From Nonomuraea zeae (GTDB taxonomy: Bacteria; Actinomycetota; Actinomycetes; Streptosporangiales; Streptosporangiaceae), in the NCBI RefSeq assembly GCF_005889725.1, contig NZ_VCKX01000011.1:31936-95935 (forward strand): a stretch of 64,000 nucleotides of DNA. Reading direction: 5' to 3'. The position numbers and the translations under genes were made by a program. This document shows, piece after piece, positions 8,087-16,221 of the stretch. Below the pieces are notes generated by a model. The model made no database searches, was not told the DNA's origin, and was given only the letters and a program-made list of their open reading frames with translations. Position 1 is the first letter of the stretch; each line of letters opens with the position of its first letter.

Positions 8087-8914
8087 ATGAGCATCAGCAG
8101 GAGAGGTCTGCTCGGCGCCGGCGCCGTGGCGGCGGCCGGCGTCGGACTGGCCGCGATGCCCGCCTCCGCGACCGCGGAGAAGCGCAGGATCCGGCGCGGA
8201 GTCATCCGCGTGGCCTCCTTCAACATCCACTACGGCGCCGGTCCCGACAACGTCTTCGACCTCCGGCACACCGCCGAGATGATCGAGGCCATCGACGCCG
8301 ACGTCATCGGCCTCCAGGAGGTCGACAAGCACTTCCGCGCGCGCAGCGAGTGGCTCGACACCGCCGGCGAGCTGGCCGGCATGCTCGGCATGCACCAGGC
8401 CTACGGCGCCAACTACGACCTGGACCCGCTGGAGCCGGGCCAGCCGCGCAGGCAGTACGGCACCGCGTTCCTGTCCCGCTGGCCGATCCTCGAATCGAGC
8501 AACACCCGCCTTCCGCAGTACACCGGCAGCGAGCCGCGCGGCCTGCTGGAGGTCGTCGTCAACATCCAGGGCAGGCAGGTACGGCTGGGCAACTCGCACA
8601 TGCAGCACACCAGCGACGCCGAGTGGCAGGAGCAGGCCGACGCCATCGTGGCCCGGCTCGCCCAGTCGGCCCAGCCGGTCATCCTGCTCGGCGACACCAA
8701 CGCCGTGCCGGCCTTCCCCGGCATCAAGACCTTCACCGACCGGTACGACGACGTGTGGGCACGGGTCGGCGTGGGCCCCGGCCTGTCGGCGGCGAACACG
8801 TGGCGCTTCGACTACGTCTTCGTGCCCAAGGGGTCCGACGTGCGCTCGGCCTGGCTGGTGAGCACCGACGCCTCGGACCACCTGCCGCTGGTCACCGACC
8901 TTCTGCTCCCGTGA
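8087..8914 (+). CDS. Tat-exported endonuclease/exonuclease/phosphatase (EEP) family protein
   Basis: This 275-residue protein has a twin-arginine signal (SISRRGLLGAGAVAAAG, cleaved after about residue 30). The mature EEP fold contains SFNIHYG, LQEVD (metal-binding Glu), LLGDTNA (catalytic Asp/Asn) and a terminal SDHLPLV (catalytic Asp-His). EEP proteins are Mg-dependent phosphodiesterases or phosphatases acting on nucleic acids, inositol phosphates or phospholipids. It sits 23 bases after the permease with AAAGGAA upstream. It probably releases a phosphate or sugar moiety outside the cell for the importer, but the substrate cannot be read from sequence. Confidence 0.85.
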   Translation: MSISRRGLLGAGAVAAAGVGLAAMPASATAEKRRIRRGVIRVASFNIHYGAGPDNVFDLRHTAEMIEAIDADVIGLQEVDKHFRARSEWLDTAGELAGMLGMHQAYGANYDLDPLEPGQPRRQYGTAFLSRWPILESSNTRLPQYTGSEPRGLLEVVVNIQGRQVRLGNSHMQHTSDAEWQEQADAIVARLAQSAQPVILLGDTNAVPAFPGIKTFTDRYDDVWARVGVGPGLSAANTWRFDYVFVPKGSDVRSAWLVSTDASDHLPLVTDLLLP

Positions 8915-8925
8915 AGGACGCCTCC

Positions 8926-9435
8926 ATGACCTCCCGGCGGCTGCTCACCGCGTTGCTCGGCGTTGCGCGGGCCACGCCGATCGCGCTTCCCGCGCGGGCC
9001 GGCGAGCACTGGGCCGACGCGTGGGCCACGTGCCGCCCGCGTACGAGAACCAGAGCATCCGCATGGTCGTACGGATGCGCGGCGACGGCGACCAGGTGCG
9101 CGTCCGGCTCTCCAACCTGCATGGCGACCGGCCGGTGACCTTCGGCGGCGCCACCGTGGCTTTGCGCGGCTCCGGCCCGGCGCTGGCCGAGGGCACGCTG
9201 AGGAGGCTCGCCTTCGGCAGCGCGCCCTCGGTGACGGTCCCCGCCGGTCAGGACGTCTCCAGCGACCCGGTCGCGCTGAAGGTCAGAAGCGGCCAGGACC
9301 TGGCCGTCAGCATCTACCTACCGGACGCCACCGGGCCGGCCACCTGGCACCGCTCTGCTCGGCGCTCACACCGTACGGGCGGCCACGCGGGTCGGTCACG
9401 TCCACGGACGTGGTGTATGAATCGATCTTCGCGTG
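8926..9435 (+). pseudogene. SGNH/GDSL hydrolase gene, frameshifted and truncated
   Basis: The ATG at 8926 opens a signal-like N-terminus (SRRLLTALLGVARA) ending in GEHWADAWAT. The continuation (PPAYENQSIRMVVR, then VRLSNLHGDRPVTFGGATVA and SGQDLAVSIYLP) lies in another frame, so there is a frameshift near 9030. These are the N-terminal beta-sandwich motifs that precede the SGNH catalytic domain in secreted actinobacterial GDSL lipases. Homology stops after TGPATWH (about 9350), so the catalytic domain is missing. The sequence is followed by IS256 and IS3 remnants, which explains the truncation. Confidence 0.75.
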
Positions 9436-9452
9436 ATCCTGTTTTCTGCAGG

Positions 9453-9692
9453 TTAAGCGGTAAGTGTCTGCGGAAGCGGGTTCTGGGCCGGTGTGTCGCC
9501 AGCGATGACTCGGATCCGGGCTTTGGCGAGAATGTCCAGGCCCATATAGCGACGGGCTTCGACCCACTCGTCGGTCTGCTCGGCCAGCACCGCGCCGACT
9601 AGCCGGACGATCGAGGGCCGGTCGGGGAAGATGCCGACCATGTCGGTGCGGTGGCGGATCTCCTTGTTCAGCCGCTCTTGCGGATTGATGCC
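9453..9692 (-). pseudogene. IS256-family transposase, C-terminal fragment
   Basis: The minus-strand frame reads NPQERLNKEIRHRTDMVGIF, then IVRLVGAVLAEQTDEW and RRYMGLDILAKARI. This is the conserved end of IS256/Mutator-type transposases. The DDE catalytic region is missing because the frame is cut at about 9692 by the IS3 remnant. The left side abuts the broken GDSL hydrolase. It is a non-functional relic. Confidence 0.8.
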
Positions 9693-9712
9693 CCTATGAA
9701 TGTCAAGTCTCG

Positions 9713-9919
9713 GACCTGGGCGCGCTGGACATCAATGCCAGCACGCTGGGCAGTTGGGTGAACCGGCATCGGATCGCGAGCGCACAGCAGGAGCAGTCGC
9801 CGGTCTCTGGGCCGGACCGGGCCCGGATCCGGGAGCTGGAGCGGGAGAACGCCGAGCTGCGGGAGAAGTTGATCTTCTTGAAAAAAGCGGCCGCCTTCTT
9901 CGCGTCCGAGACTCGATGA
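9713..9919 (+). pseudogene. IS3 orfA, C-terminal part
   Basis: The frame reads INASTLGSWVNRHR, the recognition helix end of the orfA helix-turn-helix. A leucine-zipper-like segment follows (IRELERENAELREKL, then IFLKKAAAFFASETR) and ends TGA at 9917-9919. The A/T-rich tttcttgaaaaaag near 9885 resembles the usual IS3 slippage region. The first helix and start codon are absent. Its end overlaps the orfB ATG by 4 bases. Confidence 0.75.
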
Positions 9920-10797
9920 CGCTCGCCAAGTACGAGCTCATCGACGCGGAGAAGGCGCATCACTCGATCGCGCGGATGTGCCTGGCTGGGCGTGTCCCGC
10001 TCGGGCTTCTACGAGTGGCGTGAGCGGCCGGCCTCGGCCACCGCACAACGCCGCGCGCTGCTGGCCGCCCTGGTCGCCGAGATCTTCGCCGGCTCGCACG
10101 AGACCTACGGCTATCGGCGGGTGCACGCCGCCCTGGCCCGTCGTGGCGAGCACTGCTCGGCCGAACTGGTGCGCGCCCTGATGCGCGAGCAGGGCCTCAT
10201 CCCGGCCCAGGTGCGGGCGTTCCGGCCGGCCACCACCGTCCAGGGCGACTACCGCGGCATCCCCGACCTGGTCGGCCGCGACTTCACCGCCACCCGGCCG
10301 GGCACCAAGCTGGTCGGCGACGTCACCTACATCCGCACCTGGGAGGGCTCCTCTACCTGGCCACCGTGATCGACTGCCACAGCAAGGCGGTGCTGGGCTG
10401 GGCGATGGCCGACCACTACCGCACCGAGCTGGTCGCCGACGCGATCCGGATGGCCGCCGGCACCGGCCTGCTCCAGAGCGGCGCCGTGTTCCACAGCGAC
10501 CGCGGCTCGAACTACACCAGCGATGAGTTCGGCCGGTTCCTGACCGGCCTGGGCATCCGCCGCTCGGTCGGCCGCACCGGCGTCTGCTGGGACAACGCGA
10601 TGGCCGAGTCGTTCTTCACTGTGATCAAGAACGAGTGGCTGCACCGCTTCGTCTTCACCACCCGGGCCAAGGCGAAAAGCCAGGTCTTCCGCTATATCGA
10701 AGGGTTCTACAACCGTCGGCGCCTGCACTCGGCGCTCGGCTACCGGCCACCCCTGGAAGTACTCAACGAGGCCCTTTCAACGCAAATGGCCGCATAG
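9916..10797 (+). pseudogene. IS3 orfB transposase with two frameshifts
   Basis: Three frames together give a complete orfB: MTLAKYELIDAEKAHHSIAR, then SRSGFYEWRERPA through DVTYIRTWEG, then LATVIDCHSKAVLGWAM through HSDRGSNYTSDEF and WDNAMAESFF. The DDE residues lie in DVTY, HSDRG and AESFF. The first break, near 9983, looks like a 2-base loss between MC and WLGVSRSG. The second, near 10345, is a 1-base loss in EGF-LYL. The enzyme is inactive unless these are sequencing errors. Confidence 0.85.
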
Positions 10798-10830
10798 GCT
10801 ACGCCCATAAGGCGGCTGTCCGGAATCACC

Positions 10831-11600
10831 GTGGCTCCTCAGTGCTGTTGTCCGCTGTGGAGAAGTTCTCATCGGTGTTGTTCCGCAGACATGGGGTGGG
10901 CATGACGTCTTTGCCGGCTTGAGCGACCTTCTGGACGCAGGTAGCGATGGCTGCTGGGTCGGCCTGTTAAGCATCATGGACGTGCCGGATTCCTGGCCGC
11001 TCCTGCAGGCTTGCATCGGCCAAGGCGACCGCGGCCGGCCCGATCTTTCACGCGAGCGCCGTTGGTTTGGGGCATTTACCACGTCGATCTCCATCGTGTC
11101 TGTGTTGGGGTCGACCGGATGCCGGGCTACCCGGGCTGTTCACTTCCCGTGCGGGCGGGCCGTCGCAGTTGCTTCCGATGAGGCCCGTGTGGCAGTACGA
11201 CGCGGGCTCGGTGACGGAATCAGGCACAAGCGAGACGGATCCGCGCACGTAGCCGGGTGGCGAAGACGGTGCCACCGAACGTGGCGTGCACCTGTTCACG
11301 GCCAGACCGCTTTGTAGCAATGTCCGACCGGCACCAGAGAGCTCCGCCGTCGCGGCGGACCTTGGTTTCACACACCGGCAGGAGCCAGTGGGTGCACAGC
11401 GCGGAGAAGCCACCGGCCCGCCCATGATCGGGTTGCGATCGAGGTGCTGCTGGTTGAGGTGCGTCATGCGCCGAGGCGAGCTTGCTGCGGTCCTCGTGGG
11501 AGAAGCCAATCGGGCCCGGCAGCGCTGCATCGCTCCAGAGTGGACGCAGACGCTGAGGGACCAGCAAGCCAGTGTGAAGATCGTTCGTTTCATTGCGGGA
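10831..11600. other. Long gap with no supported gene
   Basis: About 770 bases separate the IS3 remnant from the next signal. A minus-strand frame near 10840-10960 reads QKVAQAGKDVMPTPC and ends in TEEPR, but it is interrupted by stops at about 10968 and 11047, so it looks like a decayed gene. A minus 115-codon frame at 11220-11567 has no recognisable domain. Nothing here can be assigned a function, and the stretch is probably degraded sequence beside the insertion scar. Confidence 0.5.
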
Positions 11601-11608
11601 AGGCTAAA

Positions 11609-11628
11609 CTCTGACATCTATGTCAGAG
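11609..11628. promoter_or_regulatory. 20-bp perfect palindrome overlapping a start codon
   Basis: CTCTGACATCTATGTCAGAG reads the same on both strands (9-base arms and a 2-base centre). It contains the ATG at 11620 of a possible small gene. TAAACT at 11605-11610 resembles a -10 box about 10 bases before that ATG, which would give a leaderless transcript. The arrangement is that of an operator for an autoregulated small gene. The binding protein is unknown. Confidence 0.5.
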
Positions 11629-11773
11629 TCAACTCGAAAGCAGCGTGCGCTTCGGGAAACTGTCACGTCGTCTGGAAGTCCATGATCGCCTACTGCGCTA
11701 CGACGAGCTGGTGGCGACGATCCGTTCCCGCTACCCGGCGTTTGACCTCAACCCCGAAGACCTGCTGACCTAA
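11620..11773 (+). pseudogene. Small helical protein gene, apparently frameshifted
   Basis: ATG 11620 opens SESTRKQRALRETV and closes at TGA 11683. In the +1 frame the sequence continues as KLSRRLEVHDRLLRYDELVA and ends NPEDLLT TAA at 11771-11773. Joined by a single frameshift near 11660, they give a ~50-residue basic and helical protein. A strong terminator lies 8 bases after the TAA and a palindromic operator overlaps the start, both supporting a real former gene. No family was recognised. A programmed frameshift or a sequencing error is possible. Confidence 0.4.
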
Positions 11774-11781
11774 TCATTCCC

Positions 11782-11809
11782 AGGCGGGCCCCTTCCGAGG
11801 GGCCCGCCT
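11782..11809 (+). terminator. Strong rho-independent-type terminator hairpin
   Basis: AGGCGGGCCCC (11782-11792) pairs perfectly with GGGGCCCGCCT (11799-11809) around the loop TTCCGA, followed by CTCGTT. The 11-bp GC stem lies 8 bases after the TAA of the small gene above. It may also stop minus-strand transcripts leaving the kinase gene. Confidence 0.8.
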
Positions 11810-11916
11810 CTCGTTATGCGCCCCGAGCCCGGATTCGACCCACGGGGTCCCACCAGCGCTACGTGGCCGCGGAATAGCCGTCGCGCTGCTTCCCCGGCCG
11901 GTCGGACACGACCTCG

Positions 11917-13770
11917 TCACCTTCCAGGTGGCTGAGGTCCACGGCGTTTGGCCGCCTGCATGGCGGTCAGCCGGTGGACATAGAGAGCGGTGACGACCGC
12001 TGCCGGCACAACCAGCACGTGGAGGGTCAGACCGATCCAGGTCAGCGGCTCGAACACGTACCAGCGGGCGAACGTCCCATCGGAATCCTCTTGGGGGTAG
12101 TTCACCTCGATCGTTTCCGTCCACGGGGTCCAGAAGAGGGGCCAGGTGAGGAAGGTGGCCAGCCAGACGAACCACCAGGTGTGCAGGAGACCGGCGGGGG
12201 CCATACCGCTGCCCCGGCCGGGCGGGCTGGAGGCATGCCAGACGTCGTTGGCGATCTGCTTGGGAAGGAAGACGTTCCCCACCGGGATGAACCAGCCGAC
12301 CACCGCCATGAACGCGGGGTACCGCAGCTGCCCGGGAGTGAGCCGCTCGGCGACAGCGCGTACCCGAGCGGACCAGATCAGCCAGCTCACCACCAGCCCC
12401 ACCCCGAAGAGAGCCTGTGCGCCCGTCAGAACGTAGGCGGTTTCCTCCATTTCGCTCCGGCTACCCCACCAGGTGGAGTACCCCAGGTACTGGTCTGTCG
12501 GATCGGCGGCGACAATGAGCTGCTGGACGGCCGTGAGTACGGAGACCAGGGCGAAGAGGGCGAGGAGCCAGTAGACACCGGCCCGGTATCCGTCGGCGGG
12601 GAGCGCCCGGCCGCGCGCGCGGCGGCGTTCGTCGACCAGCCGGGGCCGCAGTACCTTCGGCTGCTGATGCGGCTGGTTGCCGGTGGCGGGGGCATCGGGG
12701 CCGGCGACGGACATGGTGAGCCGGGCAGTGAGCGGTTGCGGCGGGCGGGTCGGGGCCGCGGCCATCGCCTCTGTGACCTGGGCCGCGCCGGGTGTGTCGC
12801 CGGCGGCGAGGATCATCCGGGTACGCGGATCCTCCTGGTCGAGAAGCTGCACCGCTTCCTGGCCCAGCCTGGCCAGAACCTCCGACGGCAGCCACGGCCC
12901 CAGCAGGCGGTACTGCGTCTCTTCCCGTTCCCGTAACTGGGCCAGGGTCGGACGGTCGGCCGGGTCCTTGGCCAGGCAGCCCTCGATCAGCCCCAGCAGC
13001 GGCTCCGGCACGCCGGTGAGGTCCGGCGGCTCGTGCACCACCCGGTACATCAGGGCGTGCAACTGGCTCTCCGGCGCGTCGAACGGCAGCCGCCCGGCGG
13101 CGGCGAAGGCCAGCACCGTGCCGAGCGAGAAGATGTCGCTCGCCTCGGTCAGGCTCTCGCCCCGGATCTGTTCCGGTGACATGAAGCCGGGCGAGCCGAT
13201 CACCGCCCCGGTGGAGGTCAGGCCCCCGGTGGTGGAGGCATCCAAGGCGCGGACGATGCCGAAGTCGATCACCTTCGGTCCGTCGATGGTCACCATCACG
13301 TTCGACGGCTTCAGATCGCGGTGGATGAGCCCGGCGGCGTGGATGTCGCCCAGCGCCCGGCACAACCCTGAGGCCAAGCCGCGCACCGAATGCTCTGGCA
13401 GCGGCCCGCGCTGCTCCGCCACCACCTGATGCAGGGTCGGCCCGGCGACGTACGCCGTGGCCACCCAGGGCAATGCCGCCTCCGGGTCGGCGGCCAGCAC
13501 GGCGGCCGTCCACTCCCCACCGACCTGCTGGGCCACGGCGACCTCCTTGGCGAACCGCCGGCGGAAATCCGGGGCCGCCGCCAGATCAGCGCGGATGGTC
13601 TTCACCGCCACCATCCGGCCGCGTGGCGACCGGGCGAGGTAGACCACTCCCATGCCGCCTTCCCCAAGCCTGCCGATGAGCCGGTAGTCGGCGATCCGGT
13701 CGGGGTCCTGCCCTCGCAGAGGCTGCACAGCTGGCGGCTCCCTCTCCTTGAGTATCGTGCGGCGGATCAT
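11917..13770 (-). CDS. Membrane-anchored Ser/Thr protein kinase with C-terminal DUF4328 domain
   Basis: The 617-residue protein has an N-terminal Hanks-type kinase domain (about residues 30-290): GEGGMGVVYLA P-loop, AVK with Lys57, HRDLKPSN catalytic loop near 150, DFGIV metal site and SPGFMSPEQ. After a Pro/Ala-rich linker, residues ~400-605 form a DUF4328 domain with about four membrane segments (PAFMAVVGWFIPVGNVFLPK). It is therefore a cytoplasmic kinase tied to a four-helix membrane module rather than to PASTA repeats. Stresses sensed and targets are not evident. It has no operon partner: the next minus-strand gene upstream starts at 14456. Confidence 0.88.
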   Translation of the reverse strand: MIRRTILKEREPPAVQPLRGQDPDRIADYRLIGRLGEGGMGVVYLARSPRGRMVAVKTIRADLAAAPDFRRRFAKEVAVAQQVGGEWTAAVLAADPEAALPWVATAYVAGPTLHQVVAEQRGPLPEHSVRGLASGLCRALGDIHAAGLIHRDLKPSNVMVTIDGPKVIDFGIVRALDASTTGGLTSTGAVIGSPGFMSPEQIRGESLTEASDIFSLGTVLAFAAAGRLPFDAPESQLHALMYRVVHEPPDLTGVPEPLLGLIEGCLAKDPADRPTLAQLREREETQYRLLGPWLPSEVLARLGQEAVQLLDQEDPRTRMILAAGDTPGAAQVTEAMAAAPTRPPQPLTARLTMSVAGPDAPATGNQPHQQPKVLRPRLVDERRRARGRALPADGYRAGVYWLLALFALVSVLTAVQQLIVAADPTDQYLGYSTWWGSRSEMEETAYVLTGAQALFGVGLVVSWLIWSARVRAVAERLTPGQLRYPAFMAVVGWFIPVGNVFLPKQIANDVWHASSPPGRGSGMAPAGLLHTWWFVWLATFLTWPLFWTPWTETIEVNYPQEDSDGTFARWYVFEPLTWIGLTLHVLVVPAAVVTALYVHRLTAMQAAKRRGPQPPGR

Positions 13771-13901
13771 AGCGACCCTTCGTGGTTCCTGCCACGATCA
13801 GGCCTCACCGGTTCGATTCCACGCTACGAGACCGGCTCACCGCTGTAACGCCGGCACCGGTGACGGTTGACCAGCGCGGAGCCACCGGGAGCGCATGTCG
13901 C

Positions 13902-14456
13902 TTAACGAGCGAAGCAGACGGCTGACGGGGTGAGGCGGGCCGACATGTTGCGCTGCATCATGCACAGTGCCGCCTGGCCGAGGTCCTCGTGAATGGCCGC
14001 CACACAGTCAGGCGGCACGATCAATGCGTAGTGCCGCACGTACGCGTCCAACGCGCTGTACAGCACGCACTGCTCTGTCACTTGTCCGGTCAGCACGACC
14101 GTCTCCACCTGCGCACGAGACAGCAGGTATTCCAGGGCAGTACCGAAGAACGCGCTGTGGCGCACCTTAGGCAGGAAGGCGCACCCGGGCGGCGGCAGGA
14201 TCGGCTCCACCAGATCCGGCCGCCTGCCGTTCAGCGCCCGCGCCTCGATCCCGTGCCGGTCCGTGGCGAAGTCGCCGTAGTTGTCGTTGACGTACACCAG
14301 CTCGACATCGTCACGCTCACGGGCGCGCGCGACCAATCGCGCCAGCGGTTCGATGATCGCTGCCACCTGCTCGCCGAGTTGCTCGGCGTCCTGGTGGTCG
14401 TACGGATTGAGCATGTCGATGACGACCAGCGCGGACCTTGCCATAGCCTCTGTCAT
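13902..14456 (-). CDS. Isochorismatase-family cysteine hydrolase
   Basis: This 184-residue protein has the usual length for the family. It carries the catalytic triad Asp14 (ALVVIDML), Lys97 (FLPKVRHSAFFGT) and Cys130 (GQVTEQCVLYSALDAY). A cis-peptide region precedes the Cys as in nicotinamidase/isochorismatase folds. Members hydrolyse isochorismate, nicotinamide, N-carbamoyl compounds or other small amides in the cytoplasm, and the substrate here cannot be decided. The ATG at 14456 is used, with an alternative in-frame ATG 4 codons later. It is monocistronic. Confidence 0.85.
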   Translation of the reverse strand: MTEAMARSALVVIDMLNPYDHQDAEQLGEQVAAIIEPLARLVARARERDDVELVYVNDNYGDFATDRHGIEARALNGRRPDLVEPILPPPGCAFLPKVRHSAFFGTALEYLLSRAQVETVVLTGQVTEQCVLYSALDAYVRHYALIVPPDCVAAIHEDLGQAALCMMQRNMSARLTPSAVCFAR

Positions 14457-14771
14457 CTCCAGAGGTCCGCCCGTTTATCCCGGCACGGGGCAGGTGACCT
14501 TGATCCCGACCGGCGAAGGACGATCAAGACGACAGCACGGGACACCACGGCATCCGGCGCCGCACGGCATCGGGGGCGGTCGGTCCTGATCATCCCAGCT
14601 GACCAGGACGTTTCTGGAGATTGCGACGCGGTGGGTCAACTGCTCTTCAGCCTGGCCGCGCGGTGATGGGGAAAGTGGCGGCTCACATCAATGAGTTGCT
14701 CCATCATCCGTGCCGGGTCCGCTGGCGTTGCTGCGCAAATGCCTGGTGAGTGTGCGGGTAACAAGGGACTC
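14457..14771. other. Gap upstream of the isochorismatase gene
   Basis: About 315 bases hold no gene that can be supported. The region must contain the promoter of the minus-strand isochorismatase gene and possibly that of the broken secreted-protein gene starting at 14772. No clear -10/-35 pair or inverted repeat stands out. Confidence 0.5.
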
Positions 14772-15023
14772 GTGAGAATCGCGTGCATGGTGCTGGTGCT
14801 GGCCGCGGCCGCCGCCCGGTGAGCGGTCGACGTGACGGGGCCGGCGCGGGCGGCGGATGGCTTCCATACGGCGCTCACCGCTCATCGGGAGGACGTCGCG
14901 TGCGGGATGCCGGCCCGGAAGACTACCGAGAAACTTCCCGACGCCGGTCAGAGCTGTCCTGAGGCGCTGCACAAGCTGGCACTGGGGCTGGCGGCAAGCT
15001 CACTGCTGTCAGCGACGGGATAA
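14772..15023 (+). pseudogene. Small secreted protein gene with an in-frame stop
   Basis: GTG 14772, preceded by AAGGG, opens a short signal-peptide-like stretch (RIACMVLVLAAAAAR) and meets TGA at 14820-14822. The same frame then continues as AVDVTGPARAADGFHTALTA, CGMPARKTTEKLPDAGQSC and ends in TAA at 15021. The stop falls where a signal peptide would be cleaved, so a single CGA-to-TGA change would explain it. No family is recognised. It could also be a short peptide followed by a chance frame. Confidence 0.4.
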
Positions 15024-15475
15024 CCCGGCGGCAATCCAGGAGTAGTGGAAGACAGGAGAAGCCGCGATCTACGTCGCGCTGGACACCACCGATGACGAGT
15101 CTGGCCAGGTGTCAGGACGGGCCTCGGCCGCGGACAACCTTCCCGAAGGGAAGGTCGGACTACCTACCAGCGAGGTGCAGGAACAGTCACTCAGCCTCCG
15201 ATGGGGTCGGGCCGCCACCGCCCACTCGGGTGCCGCGTGCCGTACAGGTACGCGCCCCGGTCAGCGAGGTGCACCAATCAACATCATGCTGCCCTCGGCC
15301 ACGGAGACGGGCCCCAAGAGGCACGCACGCCCGGCGGAACGGCGCCCGCCAGGCCGCCATCGACGGCGTGGAGACAAATTCTCATCCGCTGCGATGAGTT
15401 CCGACCCCGCCGCCGGTATGTACTCACGAGCTCGCCGGACTACCTCGGGCGAATCGATCACAAGGGGAGAATCCA
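15024..15475. other. Gap with no recognisable gene
   Basis: About 450 bases without a supported gene. A plus-strand frame from about 15070 (YVALDTTDDESG) stays open for some 140 codons and is preceded by AGGAGAAG. Its later part is rich in R, P and G as expected for an out-of-frame GC-rich read, and no domain is recognised. The promoter of the NTF2-like gene at 15476 should lie at the right end. Confidence 0.45.
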
Positions 15476-15889
15476 ATGTCGAACAGTCGTGCGGCAGACG
15501 AGGCCGCCATCCAGGCCGTACTGGTTGACTCCTACAAGGCGTGGGAGGCCGGCGACGCCGATGGCATGGTCGCCAACTACACCGCGGACGCGACCGCCAT
15601 CATGACCGGCTCGTTTCGGGACAGCCGTGACGTGATCCGTCGGAACATGGCCCTGGCCTTCGAGGGGCCGCTCAAGGGCAGCTCGACCTACAACAAGCAG
15701 CTGGGCATCCGCTTCGTCGGCAGGGACGGCGCGATCGTCATCAGCGAATCCGCCATCCTGTTCCCCGGCGAGACCGAGGTCCCAGACGACGTGCGTAAGG
15801 TGAACGCGACCTGGGTCTTCGAGAAGCGGGACGGCCGGTGGCTGATCGCCGCCTATCACAACAGCCCGGTGCTGGCACCTGCGCAGTGA
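15476..15889 (+). CDS. SgcJ/EcaC-type NTF2-like (SnoaL/DUF4440) protein
   Basis: This 137-residue protein has the cone-shaped NTF2-like fold signature: AIQAVLVDSYKAWEAGDADG, VANYTADAT, and VNATWVFEKRDGRWLIAAYH at the end. The start has AAGGGGAGAA 6 bases upstream. Family members are small-ligand binders or isomerase/hydrolase-like proteins, and the exact activity is unknown. It is followed by a long hairpin and then by an ECF sigma factor that itself ends in an NTF2-like domain, which may link the two. Confidence 0.8.
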   Translation: MSNSRAADEAAIQAVLVDSYKAWEAGDADGMVANYTADATAIMTGSFRDSRDVIRRNMALAFEGPLKGSSTYNKQLGIRFVGRDGAIVISESAILFPGETEVPDDVRKVNATWVFEKRDGRWLIAAYHNSPVLAPAQ

Positions 15890-15998
15890 ACCCTTCTCTG
15901 TAACCAGCAGTAACCATGTGTGGGCTATGACGAATATCGGGCCGAAAAGCCCTGCACCACATGCAACCCGGAGGACCCACGACCCATCCGAACGAAAT

Positions 15999-16036
15999 GT
16001 CACGCCAAGGACCTGTTCCAGGACCCTTGGCGTGAC
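15999..16036. terminator. Long perfect hairpin after the NTF2-like gene
   Basis: GTCACGCCAAGG (15999-16010) pairs perfectly with CCTTGGCGTGAC (16025-16036). Inside it CCTG/CAGG forms a further 4 bp around TTC. GAAA to the left and TTTC to the right extend the symmetry with one extra T. It lies about 110 bases after the NTF2-like stop and 186 bases before the sigma factor. A terminator is the simplest reading; an operator or structured leader is possible. Confidence 0.55.
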
Positions 16037-16221
16037 TTTCGTACCGGCGCTCGTACCTACGAGTGGCGTTCAGGAACAGCACTATTTATCCAGGATCTGG
16101 GATGTATGCCATGGCCAGGGCGTTGATGACCGCGCAGGGTGATCTATCCACCCATAGCGGCTGCTCACTGCAGGCGCCAGATATGGTGGCCGCGGCGGTA
16201 CCGGAGAGGGAGCGTGGCGTC

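Larger units (their letters stand above)
9694..10830 (+). mobile_element. IS3-family insertion sequence, 5'-truncated and frameshifted
   Basis: The element contains a partial orfA and a full-length but frameshifted orfB in the usual overlapping order. It interrupts the IS256 remnant on its left. The left terminal repeat and start of orfA are missing. No clear pair of terminal inverted repeats was found, so the ends given are approximate. It cannot transpose by its own proteins as it stands. Confidence 0.7.

Noticed and set aside
11220..11567. 115-codon minus-strand frame
   Set aside because: No family motif, no convincing ribosome binding site, and it lies in a decayed zone. Composition alone does not support a gene.
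11822..11850. tRNA-like T-arm (ggattcgaccc and its complement)
   Set aside because: The complement resembles a T-loop, but the stem does not pair properly and no acceptor, D or anticodon arm can be found around it.
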